33,676 bases of DNA from Pseudomonadales bacterium. Lineage in GTDB: Bacteria; Pseudomonadota; Gammaproteobacteria; Pseudomonadales; Azotimanducaceae. Position numbers and translations under genes: made by a program. The stretch spans positions 1 through 33,676 of the forward strand of contig JAKUTH010000026.1 in NCBI GenBank assembly GCA_022448085.1, read 5' to 3'. Shown piece after piece: positions 1 through 8,828 of this stretch (within the stretch, counting starts at the first letter, position 1; each line of letters opens with the position of its first letter). The notes beneath the pieces were generated by a model, which searched no databases, was not told where the DNA came from, and worked only from the letters and a program-made list of their open reading frames with translations.

Positions 1-412
1 TAATCTCTACCTCGGTAAGATTATGCGAAATGCTTCCCCCGTCGACTATCACTCCGCTGCATTCTTCCTCATTTAAGAATCGCAATGGGATTGCCACATT
101 GATTTCCCTGTCTGCCTGGACCCGAAGAAAATCAACATGAGTAACCTTCTCGGAGGCGGGATTACGCTGTAGGTCCCGTACGACCACTTGTTGAGACTTT
201 TTACCAACGGATATTTCCAGTACCTGTGAAAAGAACGAGTCGTCTTGCATTGCCTTGAAGAGATCTTTGTGATCCATAACTAGGGGAATGGGGTCATCGC
301 TACCTCCGTATAGGATACCCGGCACCTTGTCGTCCTTCTTGCGCAGGCGACGGCTCGCGGCCTTGCCCATCTGTTCGCGCCGTTCGGCGTTAATCACAAT
401 CGAGTCAGCCAT
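1..412 (-). CDS. rplY: 50S ribosomal protein L25/CTC (3' end cut by window edge)
   Basis: Binds 5S rRNA in the large ribosomal subunit. The first 137 residues are visible, starting MADSIVINAERREQMGKAAS, with the family's basic RRLRKKDDKVPGILYGG segment and the RNPASEKVTHVDFLRV block. The ATG at 410-412 is preceded by a GGAGAG ribosome binding site. The reading frame is still open at residue 137, beyond the roughly 95 residues of the single-domain E. coli protein. It is therefore probably the two-domain CTC/TL5 form with a C-terminal extension. It lies downstream of prs in the same direction, as in Pseudomonas-like genomes, where pth normally follows outside this window. Confidence 0.95.
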   Translation of the reverse strand, partial: MADSIVINAERREQMGKAASRRLRKKDDKVPGILYGGSDDPIPLVMDHKDLFKAMQDDSFFSQVLEISVGKKSQQVVVRDLQRNPASEKVTHVDFLRVQADREINVAIPLRFLNEEECSGVIVDGGSISHNLTEVEI

Positions 413-442
413 ATCGGCTCTCCATTAACTAGATTTTGCAAC

Positions 443-458
443 GGATCGAGACCGATCC
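443..458 (-). other. Small hairpin between prs and rplY
   Basis: A 6-bp perfect inverted repeat (GGATCG / CGATCC) with a 4-base loop lies in the 86-base prs-rplY spacer. No T-run follows on either strand, so it is not a typical intrinsic terminator. It could be an mRNA stability or processing element, or chance. Confidence 0.3.
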
Positions 459-498
459 TTCGATACACACGTCATAGCCTAACCGCTTAAGACGGCCC

Positions 499-1443
499 TT
501 AACGAAACATCGCGCTGACCGACTCTTCGTTACTTACCCGCCGAATCGCCTCTGCCAGAACCCGGTCGAGACTGAGCTGGCGAATCTTGCCACATCTCGC
601 CGCCTCCTCAAACAACGGGATGGTATCTGTCACGACCATTTCGTCGATGTCCGAGGCCTCGATCCTCTTCACAGCGTCCCCAGACAACACGGCATGGGTA
701 ATGTAAGCAACAACACCCCACGCTCCTTGAGATTTCAGAGCACGAGCCGCGTTGCATAAGGTACCCGCTGTATCGACCATATCGTCGACCAGGATGGCCG
801 TACGACCGTCGACATCACCAATTATATTCATTACTTCCGATTCGTTCGCCCGATCCCGACGCTTGTCGATAATGGCGAGATCAACATCGTTAATTTGTTT
901 CGCTAGCGCACGAGCTCGCACCACGCCCCCCACGTCAGGACTGACCACGACCGGGTTCTCATAATTCTGCTGTACCGCATGGTCCACGAGAACAGGGGAG
1001 CCGTATACATTGTCGACAGGCACATTAAAAAACCCTTGGATCTGATCCGCATGCAGATCAACGGTCATAATGCGATCGATGCCCACTCCCGTGAGTGCGT
1101 CGGCGACAACTTTCGCGCTAATCGGCACACGTGCCGATCGCACCCGTCGGTCTTGACGCGCGTATCCAAAGTAGGGAATCACCGCTGTAATTCGCTGTGC
1201 TGACGCCCGACGAATCGCGTCAGCCATGATTAACAATTCCATAATGTTGTCGTTCGTTGGTGCACAGGTCGATTGCACTATGAAGACGTCCTTGCCACGG
1301 ACGTTCTCCCGAATCTCAACATTAACTTCGCCGTCACTGAAACGATCCACCAGTGCCGTGCCTTGTTCAATCCGTAATTCACGAACAATACGACGCGAAA
1401 GCTCGCACACCGAGCTCCCGCTGAAAATCATGAGGTCACTCAA
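499..1443 (-). CDS. prs: Ribose-phosphate pyrophosphokinase (PRPP synthetase)
   Basis: Makes PRPP from ribose-5-phosphate and ATP for nucleotide, histidine, tryptophan and NAD synthesis; cytosolic. The 314-residue length fits class I enzymes. Visible motifs are FSDGEV near residue 35, the ATP-binding YARQDRR (94-100), catalytic-region [11 protein letters not shown] from 129, and the PRPP loop DDMVDTAGT (220-228). The start is TTG at 1441-1443, with GGGAG five bases upstream. MSDLMIFSG from this TTG aligns residue for residue with the E. coli N-terminus MPDMKLFAG, which favours it over the ATG four codons in. It follows tRNA-Gln by 33 bases and is probably co-transcribed with it. Confidence 0.97.
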   Translation of the reverse strand: MSDLMIFSGSSVCELSRRIVRELRIEQGTALVDRFSDGEVNVEIRENVRGKDVFIVQSTCAPTNDNIMELLIMADAIRRASAQRITAVIPYFGYARQDRRVRSARVPISAKVVADALTGVGIDRIMTVDLHADQIQGFFNVPVDNVYGSPVLVDHAVQQNYENPVVVSPDVGGVVRARALAKQINDVDLAIIDKRRDRANESEVMNIIGDVDGRTAILVDDMVDTAGTLCNAARALKSQGAWGVVAYITHAVLSGDAVKRIEASDIDEMVVTDTIPLFEEAARCGKIRQLSLDRVLAEAIRRVSNEESVSAMFR

Positions 1444-1476
1444 GATTACTCCCGTTTCCCTGAATGCACTGTTGTT

Positions 1477-1551
1477 TGGCTGGGGTGGCAGGATTCGAAC
1501 CTGCGAATGCCGGGATCAAAACCCGGTGCCTTACCACTTGGCGACACCCCA
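1477..1551 (-). tRNA. tRNA-Gln (anticodon TTG)
   Basis: Read on the minus strand this folds as a complete 75-base cloverleaf. The acceptor arms TGGGGTG / CACCCCA pair fully, the D arm includes AAGTGGTAAGG, and the anticodon stem CCGGG / CCCGG encloses the loop TTTTGAT (anticodon TTG). The T arm carries GGTTCGAATCC. Discriminator G and an encoded CCA end are present. A glutamine tRNA just upstream of prs is a known arrangement in gammaproteobacteria. Confidence 0.97.
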
Positions 1552-1583
1552 TCACTGACCCCTCGGGGCTCGCGACGCCGGCT

Positions 1584-1627
1584 ATTCTGAATTCGCCGCC
1601 CGTGGTGTGTCAACGCGGTCGTGTCAA
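1584..1627 (-). promoter_or_regulatory. Putative sigma-70 promoter for tRNA-Gln-prs-rplY with duplicated -35 box
   Basis: On the minus strand a perfect TTGACA (1608-1613) is followed after 18 bases by CAGAAT (1584-1589), a 4/6 match to the -10 consensus. A second perfect TTGACA lies 14 bases further upstream (1622-1627). A GC-rich stretch follows the -10, as is common in stringently controlled stable-RNA promoters. The predicted start is about 25 bases before the mature tRNA. This is inferred from motif matching only. Confidence 0.55.
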
Positions 1628-1634
1628 CGCGATC
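1607..1634. repeat. 14-bp tandem repeat containing TTGACA
   Basis: GTGTCAACGCGGTC at 1607-1620 is immediately followed by GTGTCAACGCGATC at 1621-1634, with one mismatch. Each copy carries a TTGACA on the minus strand. It sits in the roughly 140-base spacer between tRNA-Gln and lolB, where ispE is found in many relatives. Apart from this repeat and the promoter I see nothing else in the spacer. Confidence 0.8.
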
Positions 1635-1693
1635 GAACCATTACAAAGAAAAGCGTCAAAGCAGGGCTGACTGCCGAAAACTAACCCGTTCTT

Positions 1694-2266
1694 TTACTGC
1701 GCTAGCATCAATGTCCAACGATTAACCAGTATCGTAATCTGAGACGCTCCTTCCGAACAAATAATCCGGTGGGGCAGTCGCTGTCCTTCGACAACCTTAA
1801 AATCGCTGTATGCCAAATTGAAGCCTAGTTGGTTGAAAGCGATAAGGTCTCCAGATTCGTCTCGTTCGAAACCTTGTGCCGGTGGATGGATTGTCGGTCT
1901 GCCGAGTACCCAAACGCTGAAGGCGTCAATAGGCACAGAAATACCCAGATGTCGCTGTAAAATTTCATCCGGAACGACGCCCTCAAAGTAATCTCCACTG
2001 GCGCTTCGTAGCGTCATCAATGAGGTGTCGCCCGAAAGTCTTGTCTTGCCTTGACCTAACGGTCCCCATAGAACCATATCGAAGTTGTTTTCAGACTGTA
2101 CCCATCGAATACTTGCGCTCGTCGCTCGGTCCACTCCCCGAATTCCTATTCGACCTTCCAGTATAAAATCCGCATTAACAGCCAGATCAGACCGTGGCAA
2201 CGAGCTACAAGATACAACGAAAAAAGCGAAAAAAAGCTTAATTAATAATAGCTTAGGTATATTCAT
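1694..2266 (-). CDS. lolB: Outer-membrane lipoprotein receptor LolB
   Basis: Receives lipoproteins from LolA and inserts them in the outer membrane. The ATG at 2264-2266 gives 190 residues, beginning with a lipoprotein signal peptide: Lys5 and Lys10, a hydrophobic stretch, then VVSC with the lipidated Cys20. The body shows LolB-like features: FILEGRIGIR, SIRWVQSENNFDMVLWGPLGQG and, near the C-terminus, LPHRI. An upstream in-frame start at 2371 was rejected because it buries the signal peptide and runs into hemA. The gene is divergent from hemA as in E. coli and Pseudomonas. The usual next gene, ispE, is absent. Confidence 0.9.
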   Translation of the reverse strand: MNIPKLLLIKLFFAFFVVSCSSLPRSDLAVNADFILEGRIGIRGVDRATSASIRWVQSENNFDMVLWGPLGQGKTRLSGDTSLMTLRSASGDYFEGVVPDEILQRHLGISVPIDAFSVWVLGRPTIHPPAQGFERDESGDLIAFNQLGFNLAYSDFKVVEGQRLPHRIICSEGASQITILVNRWTLMLAQ

Positions 2267-2338
2267 ACCAATCTCTTGATGAGGGTTCTGATAATATGGT
2301 TGAACTCGGGAGATTGGCCCTGACCATACCAGACCACC

Positions 2339-3592
2339 ATGGCACTTCTTGCTATCGGCATTAGTTTCCACACGGCCGACGTGTCAGTTAGGGAGAAGTT
2401 CGCATTTCCCGAAACTGACATCGAGCCTGTCTTAAAGGAACTCACGAGCTCGGTCCAAGGTCTGACGGAGTCCATCATACTTTCTACCTGTAACCGCACA
2501 GAAATTTACTGTTCGATTGAAAAGACTGCACGTGAAAACTTAGTCCACTGGCTTCTTCGAAATCGACAGGGTGAACTGGACGACTTTAACGCCGTAAATT
2601 ACACCTACTGGGATCTTGAAGCTGCAAGACACATGATGCGTGTGACGTCCGGTCTCGATTCGCAAGTTCTCGGCGAACCGCAAATCACGGGCCAAGTTAA
2701 GGATGCCTACGACTCATCTCGGCGGGCAGAAACCTTGGGTCCCGAACTAAACCTGTTAGCACGTCACACTTTCCACGCGGCCAAACAAGTTCGTTCTCGC
2801 ACCCATATCGGTCGAAACCCCGTATCGGTAGCGTCCGCTGCTGTAACGACAGCCCATCAAATCTTTTCCGACCTGGCCACAACAAGCGCGCTCCTTGTAG
2901 GCGCGGGCGAGACAATCGAATTAGTAGCTCGCCATCTGAGGAGAGCGGGCGTACGTCGAATCGCCATCGCAAACCGTAGCCTGAAAAACGCGAATTCCTT
3001 GGCAGCAAAAGTAGCTGACCATTCGATGCGTTTGTCAGAAATTGGAGATGTACTGCACGAATACGATGTCGTCATCAGTTCGACTGGGAGTCCCGAACCC
3101 GTAATCGCCAAGAAAACTGTCCAACAAGCACAGCGACACCGTCGATATCGACCACTTTTTATGGTTGACATTGCCGTACCTCGCGACATCGACCCAGAAG
3201 TTGCGACACTGAAAGACGTCTACCTTTACACTATCGATGACCTCACTGCGGTTATTGAAGAAAATGTCGAGGGCCGCAAGGAATCTGCGGAACAGGCGGA
3301 AGAAATTATTGTCGGGGCTGTTGAGAAATACGCACGTGAACACAGCGCACGTACCGGCCGAGAACTGATAGAACTTTTTCGCAGTTCCGCTAACCGTGTT
3401 CGAGATGCAGAGCTTAAAAAAGCTATTGATCGGCTTGATTCGGGTTCTGATCCTGGTGAATTGATATCGAGACTCGCTCATGATCTGACGAACAAGCTAA
3501 TTCATTCGCCAACGCTGACGATACGAAATGCGGCGTCAGATGATCGGAAAGAAATTCTCGACTATATCCGCAAAAGCCTGGAGCTCGACTGA
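2339..3592 (+). CDS. hemA: Glutamyl-tRNA reductase
   Basis: NADPH-dependent reduction of glutamyl-tRNA(Glu) to glutamate-1-semialdehyde, the first committed step of tetrapyrrole synthesis by the C5 route. The length of 417 residues is normal. The catalytic motif STCNRTE carries the nucleophile Cys51. The LGEPQITGQVKDAY block is at about 111-124, the NADPH-binding GAGE at 188-191, and a C-terminal dimerisation helix region follows VDIAVPRDIDPEV. The ATG at 2339 matches the family N-terminus, but no strong ribosome binding site precedes it. It is first in a hemA-prfA-prmC-moeB unit, with only 6 bases before prfA. Confidence 0.97.
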   Translation: MALLAIGISFHTADVSVREKFAFPETDIEPVLKELTSSVQGLTESIILSTCNRTEIYCSIEKTARENLVHWLLRNRQGELDDFNAVNYTYWDLEAARHMMRVTSGLDSQVLGEPQITGQVKDAYDSSRRAETLGPELNLLARHTFHAAKQVRSRTHIGRNPVSVASAAVTTAHQIFSDLATTSALLVGAGETIELVARHLRRAGVRRIAIANRSLKNANSLAAKVADHSMRLSEIGDVLHEYDVVISSTGSPEPVIAKKTVQQAQRHRRYRPLFMVDIAVPRDIDPEVATLKDVYLYTIDDLTAVIEENVEGRKESAEQAEEIIVGAVEKYAREHSARTGRELIELFRSSANRVRDAELKKAIDRLDSGSDPGELISRLAHDLTNKLIHSPTLTIRNAASDDRKEILDYIRKSLELD

Positions 3593-3598
3593 ATCATC

Positions 3599-4699
3599 AT
3601 GGCACTAACGGAAAGCGTTATCGCGAAACTCCAGGGCCTTGCGGATCGGCAAGAAGAATTAACACGCCTACTTTCAGATCCAGCGGTCACCGGCAATCGA
3701 AACCAATTTGTCGAGTTCAGTCGCGAGTACTCGGAACTAGAACCTTTAATCACTCATTATCAGCGGTACAAGAAATTAATCTCACATCTTGAAGACGCAT
3801 CAGCATTAACCTCCGACGACGACCGGGAAATACGAGCCCTAGCTGCAGACGATATAGCCGTGCTACGCGTCGAAATCGATGACGTTGGTCGAGCCATACA
3901 AACGCTTTTGCTTCCCGAAGACCCCAGCGACGGTTCCAACGTCTTTCTGGAAATTCGTGCAGGGACCGGAGGCGATGAAGCCGCCCTATTTTCTGGCGAT
4001 CTTTTTCGCATGTACCTGCGTTGGGCCGAATCGAAGGGCTGGCAGATCGAGATCCTAAACGAAAGGCCGGGCGAACACGGCGGTTTCAAGGAGGTTATTT
4101 CTCGTATTCAGGGAAACCGAGTTTATAGCCGCATGAAATTTGAATCGGGGGCACATCGAGTACAAAGGGTACCGGAAACCGAATCGCAAGGACGGGTACA
4201 CACGTCAGCTTGTACCGTGGCGGTTATTCCGGAAGTTGACGAAATAGAAGAAGTGACGATCGACAAAAGCGAGCTGCGCGTGGATACCTATCGATCGTCC
4301 GGGGCTGGAGGTCAACACGTCAACAAGACGGAGTCAGCTGTCCGTCTAACTCATATTCCCACCGGACTCGTTGTTGAGTGCCAAGACGAGCGATCGCAGA
4401 ATAGGAATCGCGCTAAAGCAATGACCTTACTGCAATCGAAACTACTTGATGCCGCCAGGAAGGAAGAACAGTTGGCACAGTCGGAGCGACGAAAGTCCCT
4501 AGTCGGATCTGGGGATCGATCTGAACGTATCCGTACGTACAATTTTCCTCAAGGCCGTTTAACCGACCATCGGATCAACCTCACTCTCTACAAGCTCGAC
4601 GAAGTCATGGAGGGGCATTTGGACCAGATCGTCGAACCTCTCACCCAGGAATACCAAGCTGATGAATTGAGAAAGCTGAGCGAACGTGAGACAGGCTAA
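3599..4699 (+). CDS. prfA: Peptide chain release factor 1
   Basis: Recognises UAA and UAG stop codons and triggers peptide release. At 366 residues it has the usual length. The GGQ motif is at 237-239 within [14 protein letters not shown]; its glutamine is the target of PrmC. The RF1-type codon-recognition tripeptide appears as PET (192-194) in [15 protein letters not shown], consistent with RF1 rather than RF2. No programmed frameshift is present, as expected for RF1. The start follows hemA closely, with GGAG nearby. The 3' end overlaps prmC by 14 bases, which couples the factor to its modifying enzyme. Confidence 0.98.
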   Translation: MALTESVIAKLQGLADRQEELTRLLSDPAVTGNRNQFVEFSREYSELEPLITHYQRYKKLISHLEDASALTSDDDREIRALAADDIAVLRVEIDDVGRAIQTLLLPEDPSDGSNVFLEIRAGTGGDEAALFSGDLFRMYLRWAESKGWQIEILNERPGEHGGFKEVISRIQGNRVYSRMKFESGAHRVQRVPETESQGRVHTSACTVAVIPEVDEIEEVTIDKSELRVDTYRSSGAGGQHVNKTESAVRLTHIPTGLVVECQDERSQNRNRAKAMTLLQSKLLDAARKEEQLAQSERRKSLVGSGDRSERIRTYNFPQGRLTDHRINLTLYKLDEVMEGHLDQIVEPLTQEYQADELRKLSERETG

Positions 4700-5501
4700 A
4701 ACCATTAAGGATTGTCTTTTTGTTGCCCGCCGGGTCTTACCAAATCCCGAGGCAGAGGTACTAACCGCTTCGGCTCTGGGCGTGGATAGATCAACCTTGT
4801 ACGCATTTCCTGAATATTGCGTATCCAACAAAGCCGCTCAGCGCCATAAAGATTGGCTCGCGCGACGTGTAAATGGAGAGCCTCTCGCATATATAAGCGG
4901 GGAAAAGGAATTTTGGGGACTAAATCTCGTCATATATCCGAAGGTGCTCGTCCCGCGTCCAGAAACTGAGACAGTCGTCGAATGTGCTCTACCATTGACT
5001 GATAGTGACAGTAAGGTACTTGACCTGGGAACGGGATCTGGTGCAATCGCATTAGCTCTGGCAAACGAAACCAAAGCCAACATAACTGCAGTAGATATTC
5101 GGACCGAATGCGTCGATTTATGCAGGCTCAACGCAGACCGGCTAGGTCTTAACGTAACGGTTAGCTTATCGGATTGGTTCAGCAACATTTCAGGTAGTTT
5201 CGACTTGATTGTTTCTAACCCGCCCTACATCGCAGTACACGATCCACACCTGAAAAACGATGGATTGGCATTCGAACCGGACATTGCCCTTTGCGGCGGA
5301 AAGGATGGGTTAGAAGCAATTCGAACCATCATTACCGAGGCGCCATCGTACCTTCGATCTGGTGGCAATCTACTAATCGAGCATGGCCACGACCAATCGC
5401 GACAAGTTGCGTCATTATTTGAGGAGTCAGGTTTCACGGAAATTCGCAACACCCCCGACATCGCAGGAACGCTGCGCGTTTGCACCGGCACTAAGCCATG
5501 A
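4686..5501 (+). CDS. prmC: Release factor glutamine-N5 methyltransferase
   Basis: S-adenosylmethionine-dependent methylation of the GGQ glutamine of RF1 and RF2. The 271-residue protein has an N-terminal helical substrate-binding domain (about 1-85) and a Rossmann methyltransferase domain. The latter has DLGTGSG (113-119) for SAM binding and the catalytic NPPY (178-181). The start is GTG at 4686, inside the end of prfA. The N-terminus is of normal length, so the 14-base overlap looks genuine. The 3' end overlaps moeB as ATGA. Confidence 0.96.
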   Translation: MRQAKTIKDCLFVARRVLPNPEAEVLTASALGVDRSTLYAFPEYCVSNKAAQRHKDWLARRVNGEPLAYISGEKEFWGLNLVIYPKVLVPRPETETVVECALPLTDSDSKVLDLGTGSGAIALALANETKANITAVDIRTECVDLCRLNADRLGLNVTVSLSDWFSNISGSFDLIVSNPPYIAVHDPHLKNDGLAFEPDIALCGGKDGLEAIRTIITEAPSYLRSGGNLLIEHGHDQSRQVASLFEESGFTEIRNTPDIAGTLRVCTGTKP

Positions 5502-6247
5502 ACGACGAACAATTACTCCGGTACAGCCGACAAATCATGTTGCCCGAGCTGGACATAGAGGGTCAGGAAAAGCTTGGGCAGGCAAGTGTCCTGATTATTG
5601 GCCTCGGGGGGCTTGGATCACCCGCCGCGATTTATCTAGCCGCTTCGGGCATCGGTGAAGTCACGTTAGTTGACGACGATGTCGTTGATCTTAGCAATCT
5701 ACAACGTCAGATCGCGCACCGTGAGTCAACGATCGGCGAACCAAAAGTTGCTTCAGCCGGAAAAGCAATCGAACAAATCTCCAGCCAGACACGTATCAAC
5801 ATGATCCAGAATCGACTGCGCGGTAACGATCTATCGGAAGTGGTTAGTCATGCTGACGTGGTTGTTGATGCAACCGATAACTTTGAAAGCCGTTATGAAA
5901 TAAATGACGCATGCTTATCTGCGCGAACCCCGCTTGTTTCTGGCGCTGCCATTCGTATGGAAGGCCAAGTCACCGTGTTCGACCCGCGCGAAAGCGATTC
6001 GCCTTGTTACCGGTGTCTGTATAGTCAAGGCGACAACGAAAACTTGAACTGTGCCGACAACGGCGTCTTAGCGCCAGTGGTTGGGATCATAGGAACAATC
6101 CAGGCGATGGAGGCTATCAAGATAATATCCGGTATAGGCGAAACACTCTGCGGTCACGTACTTTACATGGACGCCAAGCGTATGGAGTGGCGTCGGCTCA
6201 AGCTACTAAAGAATCCCCAATGCCTTTCCTGTGGATCAACGAGGTGA
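5498..6247 (+). CDS. moeB: Molybdopterin-synthase adenylyltransferase (MoeB/ThiF/HesA family E1-like)
   Basis: Adenylates the C-terminal glycine of a ubiquitin-like sulfur carrier (MoaD or ThiS) for molybdopterin or thiamine synthesis. Of its 249 residues, GLGGLG (35-40) binds ATP and DATDN is at 124-128. The zinc site is formed by CYRC (170/173) and CLSC (242/245). Cys185 lies in NCADNGVLAPVVGIIG, near the region of the family's reactive cysteine. There is no C-terminal rhodanese domain. MoeB versus ThiF cannot be settled from sequence alone. The position after prmC matches moeB in Pseudomonas. It overlaps the convergent lipB by 50 bases. Confidence 0.9.
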   Translation: MNDEQLLRYSRQIMLPELDIEGQEKLGQASVLIIGLGGLGSPAAIYLAASGIGEVTLVDDDVVDLSNLQRQIAHRESTIGEPKVASAGKAIEQISSQTRINMIQNRLRGNDLSEVVSHADVVVDATDNFESRYEINDACLSARTPLVSGAAIRMEGQVTVFDPRESDSPCYRCLYSQGDNENLNCADNGVLAPVVGIIGTIQAMEAIKIISGIGETLCGHVLYMDAKRMEWRRLKLLKNPQCLSCGSTR

Positions 6248-6851
6248 ATTGGAAACGGCTACTCAACCTACCGATTAGATCTTCAGCCACCACCGACAAA
6301 TCGGAAGGACCGCCACAATCTTTGACTTGCGACATCTTCAAATCCACATTTCCACATGGGTTGATCCGATCGAACGGTTCAAGGTCCATTGCAACATTGA
6401 GGCTAAGCCCATGAAAGCTGCACCCCCTTCGTACACGCAAACCCAAAGAACCTATCTTGCTACCTCTAACGTATACCCCAGGCGCATCTCTTTCTCTTGT
6501 GGCTCCAATTGAGTAGCTAGCCAGGACGTCAATAATGCTTTCTTCGATGCCGCCAACCAACACGCGAACATTCAGATCCATTCGCCGCAAGTCGAACATG
6601 AGGTATACGACTAGCTGCCCGGGCCCGTGATAGGTCACTTGTCCTCCTCGATCCGAGAGAACCACGGGAATATCACCCGGATCAATGATATTTTCCGGTC
6701 GACCCGACTGCCCTTGAGTAAAGACGGGTTTATGTTGGGTGACCCATATTTCGTCTAAAGTATTCTTTTTACGCGAGTCGGTCAGACCGCGCATCGCCTC
6801 CCACACCGGAACGTAATCGGTTAGGCCAAGACTCCGAACGATAAGACGCAC
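6198..6851 (-). CDS. lipB: Octanoyl-[acyl-carrier-protein]:protein octanoyltransferase
   Basis: Transfers octanoate from ACP to lipoyl domains, the first step of endogenous lipoylation. The 217-residue length is typical. RGGQVTYHGPGQ (68-79) is the substrate loop. Lys132 in GSKIGSLGLRV and Cys166 in RINPCG are the catalytic pair of the family. The start is GTG at 6849-6851, with GAG at suitable distance and dacA ending 6 bases upstream. The 3' end overlaps the convergent moeB, but the tail length is normal, so neither gene looks truncated. lipA, often next, is not here, and ybeD is absent between dacA and lipB. Confidence 0.95.
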   Translation of the reverse strand: MRLIVRSLGLTDYVPVWEAMRGLTDSRKKNTLDEIWVTQHKPVFTQGQSGRPENIIDPGDIPVVLSDRGGQVTYHGPGQLVVYLMFDLRRMDLNVRVLVGGIEESIIDVLASYSIGATRERDAPGVYVRGSKIGSLGLRVRRGCSFHGLSLNVAMDLEPFDRINPCGNVDLKMSQVKDCGGPSDLSVVAEDLIGRLSSRFQFTSLIHRKGIGDSLVA

Positions 6852-6857
6852 TTGGTA

Positions 6858-8033
6858 TTACTCGATGATGCTGGCAAAGAGAAGATAAACACTGTCGAAC
6901 ATACGAGAAAAAATGCCGGCCTCGTCAATACTCTTCTTTGAGACAAGGGGTGTCTTCAAAAGATCTTTACCGTCCAACATGACACGAAGAGAGCCTATCT
7001 CTGCGCCTTCTTTTAACGGCGCTTCAATCTGCGTTGGTAGGTCAATTTCCACCTCCAAATCGTCATAGTGTCCCCTCGCGAACGTCACGTATATCGGCTC
7101 TGAAACCCCAACTGGAACATAGTCACTCGTGCCAAAATACATCCTCGCTTCCGTTACTAATTCGTCAGGATTAAAGAGTCCACGTGTTTCAAAGTAACGA
7201 AAGCCATATTGAAGTAGCTTTTGGGTCTCTCGCATGCGTACCTCATCGCTGGTCGCACCCATCACGACACTCACTAAGCGCATTTCGTCTCGTTCAGCGG
7301 AAGCTACCAAGCAATAGCCTGCCGCCAAGGTATAACCGGTTTTGACACCATCGACAGTCCTGTCTCGCCGCAACAAGCGATTGCGATTCGGTTGTCGAAT
7401 TTCGGCGAATGTAAATTCACGCTCAGCATAGATCGCATAATGCTCCGGAAACCGTCGAATTAATTCCCGCGTCAACACCGCCATATCCCGAGCACTCGAG
7501 GAATGTCCATCCTCATGCAGTCCCGTACTGTTTATGAAGTTCGTACCGTTCATCCCGATTGTCATCGCATACTGATTCATCACATCGGCAAACGCATCCT
7601 CATCACCGGCTAGGTACTCAGCAATGGCTACGCTGGCATCGTTTCCCGACTGCACGATGACGCCCCTTAGTAAGTCTGAAAGCGCCACCGTTGTGCCTTC
7701 TTGAATGAACATTTTCGAACCCGGTGTCCGCCATGCGTTAACGCTGATAGGCACCTCATCATTGAGGCTAATGCGTCCTGCCTCGAGTTCAGCTGCAACA
7801 ACGTACCCTGTCATGATCTTCGTAAGGCTCGCGGGCGGAAGAGACTCGTCAGCGTTCGATTCAACAAGGACCCTACCGGTTTCAGCATCAATCAGGATGT
7901 ATCCATTCGCGGATAATTCCGGTGCTTTCGGAAAAATAATATTTCCGTGGACCGAGTACGAGATGACCATAAGGAGGGCGATTAGTCCCGATATTCGAAT
8001 AATCCGACGGCACGTTTTCCGCGTTCTCCACAT
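6858..8033 (-). CDS. dacA: D-alanyl-D-alanine carboxypeptidase (PBP5/6 type)
   Basis: Trims the terminal D-Ala from peptidoglycan pentapeptides in the periplasm. The 391-residue protein starts with a signal/anchor stretch (about 11-29). The penicilloyl-serine motifs are S69-L-T-K72, SGN (129-131) and KTG (231-233). A C-terminal beta domain (from about 285) follows, then a terminal segment from about 360 (IFSRMFDSVYLLFASIIE) that looks like the amphipathic membrane-anchoring helix of this class. The gene lies 3 bases after rlpA, in the cell-elongation operon. The symbol is by family; dacC-type paralogues cannot be distinguished. Confidence 0.95.
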   Translation of the reverse strand: MWRTRKTCRRIIRISGLIALLMVISYSVHGNIIFPKAPELSANGYILIDAETGRVLVESNADESLPPASLTKIMTGYVVAAELEAGRISLNDEVPISVNAWRTPGSKMFIQEGTTVALSDLLRGVIVQSGNDASVAIAEYLAGDEDAFADVMNQYAMTIGMNGTNFINSTGLHEDGHSSSARDMAVLTRELIRRFPEHYAIYAEREFTFAEIRQPNRNRLLRRDRTVDGVKTGYTLAAGYCLVASAERDEMRLVSVVMGATSDEVRMRETQKLLQYGFRYFETRGLFNPDELVTEARMYFGTSDYVPVGVSEPIYVTFARGHYDDLEVEIDLPTQIEAPLKEGAEIGSLRVMLDGKDLLKTPLVSKKSIDEAGIFSRMFDSVYLLFASIIE

Positions 8034-8036
8034 TTT

Positions 8037-8828
8037 TTATTCCTCAATAACTTCGGGCATGGGGATATCGTGCATGACCGCCAGGGCCAGTAACCTCTCT
8101 GCCTGAACGCGGCTCACCAAAGGTCCAGCTCGAACTCGATATCTGCCTTCGTCAGCTATTCGTACTACTGATGGTGTAGCGTTCGAAATACGACTAAAAA
8201 CCTGTGTGACTGCGTCAGCAACGTCAAAATCGTTGAGTGTGCGAGTTTGCACGAAATACCTCGCCATGATCGACGATGCAGCGGGCTTTGATGGCGTTTG
8301 CTCTTCTGACTCGATGACTTCTACCCGAACCCTGGCGGTGCCAACCTTCTCAAAATCCAATTTCACCGCAGCAGCATACGAAAGATCTATCTCCCGATCT
8401 GCATGGAAGGGACCCCGATCATTGACGCGAACTATTGTGTTTCGCCCATTGTCTAGATTGGTGACTCGGACATAAGAAGGAATGGGTAGGCGACGGTGGG
8501 CTGCTGTCAAAGCGTACATGTCATAGCGTTCACCATTGGCCGTCTGCCGACCATGGAACTTGGTGCCGTACCAAGAAGCATAGCCCTCGTTAACATATCC
8601 CGCGGCATTCGATAACACAGTATACGTTTCACCAAGGACCGAATACGGGCTAGTGTTACCGGCTGTCAGGCGTTCCTCATAACGAACGATCGGATCCGGA
8701 AGGTTTTCAAGCCATCCGGGGGGATCCGCGGGTTCAAAATCAATCATCCCTTTCGATGTCAAAGAACTTTGACAGCCGACAATCAAGGCAACGGCCAGAA
8801 TTCCAAAAAAACTGGGCCAATACTTCAT
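8037..8828 (-). CDS. rlpA: Septal-ring-type lipoprotein RlpA (lytic transglycosylase fold plus SPOR domain)
   Basis: Outer-membrane lipoprotein. In Pseudomonas the family cleaves glycan strands lacking stem peptides and localises to septa. The 263 residues begin with a lipoprotein signal ending VGC (Cys19). A double-psi beta-barrel domain covers about 77-170, with GYASWYG, F-H-G-R-Q-T-A-N-G and the catalytic-region VNDRGPF (Asp137). A C-terminal SPOR domain follows (about 190-260; YFVQTRTLNDFDVADAV...YRVRAGPL). The start codon overlaps the mltB stop as ATGA. Whether this copy retains the enzyme activity is not shown. Confidence 0.93.
   Translation of the reverse strand: MKYWPSFFGILAVALIVGCQSSLTSKGMIDFEPADPPGWLENLPDPIVRYEERLTAGNTSPYSVLGETYTVLSNAAGYVNEGYASWYGTKFHGRQTANGERYDMYALTAAHRRLPIPSYVRVTNLDNGRNTIVRVNDRGPFHADREIDLSYAAAVKLDFEKVGTARVRVEVIESEEQTPSKPAASSIMARYFVQTRTLNDFDVADAVTQVFSRISNATPSVVRIADEGRYRVRAGPLVSRVQAERLLALAVMHDIPMPEVIEE

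Noticed and set aside
443..458. Hairpin between prs and rplY as a terminator
   Set aside because: No T-run follows on either strand; kept only as an unassigned hairpin.
2267..2338. A hemA or lolB promoter, with GATAAT at 2290-2295
   Set aside because: No acceptable -35 at 16-18 bases; a single hexamer is not enough to call.
2267..2371. An extended LolB N-terminus
   Set aside because: It would place the lipoprotein signal peptide internally and overlap the hemA coding region.
5383..5658. A 91-codon plus-strand frame across the prmC-moeB junction
   Set aside because: It is a frame-shifted reading of prmC and moeB, both of which are intact in another frame.
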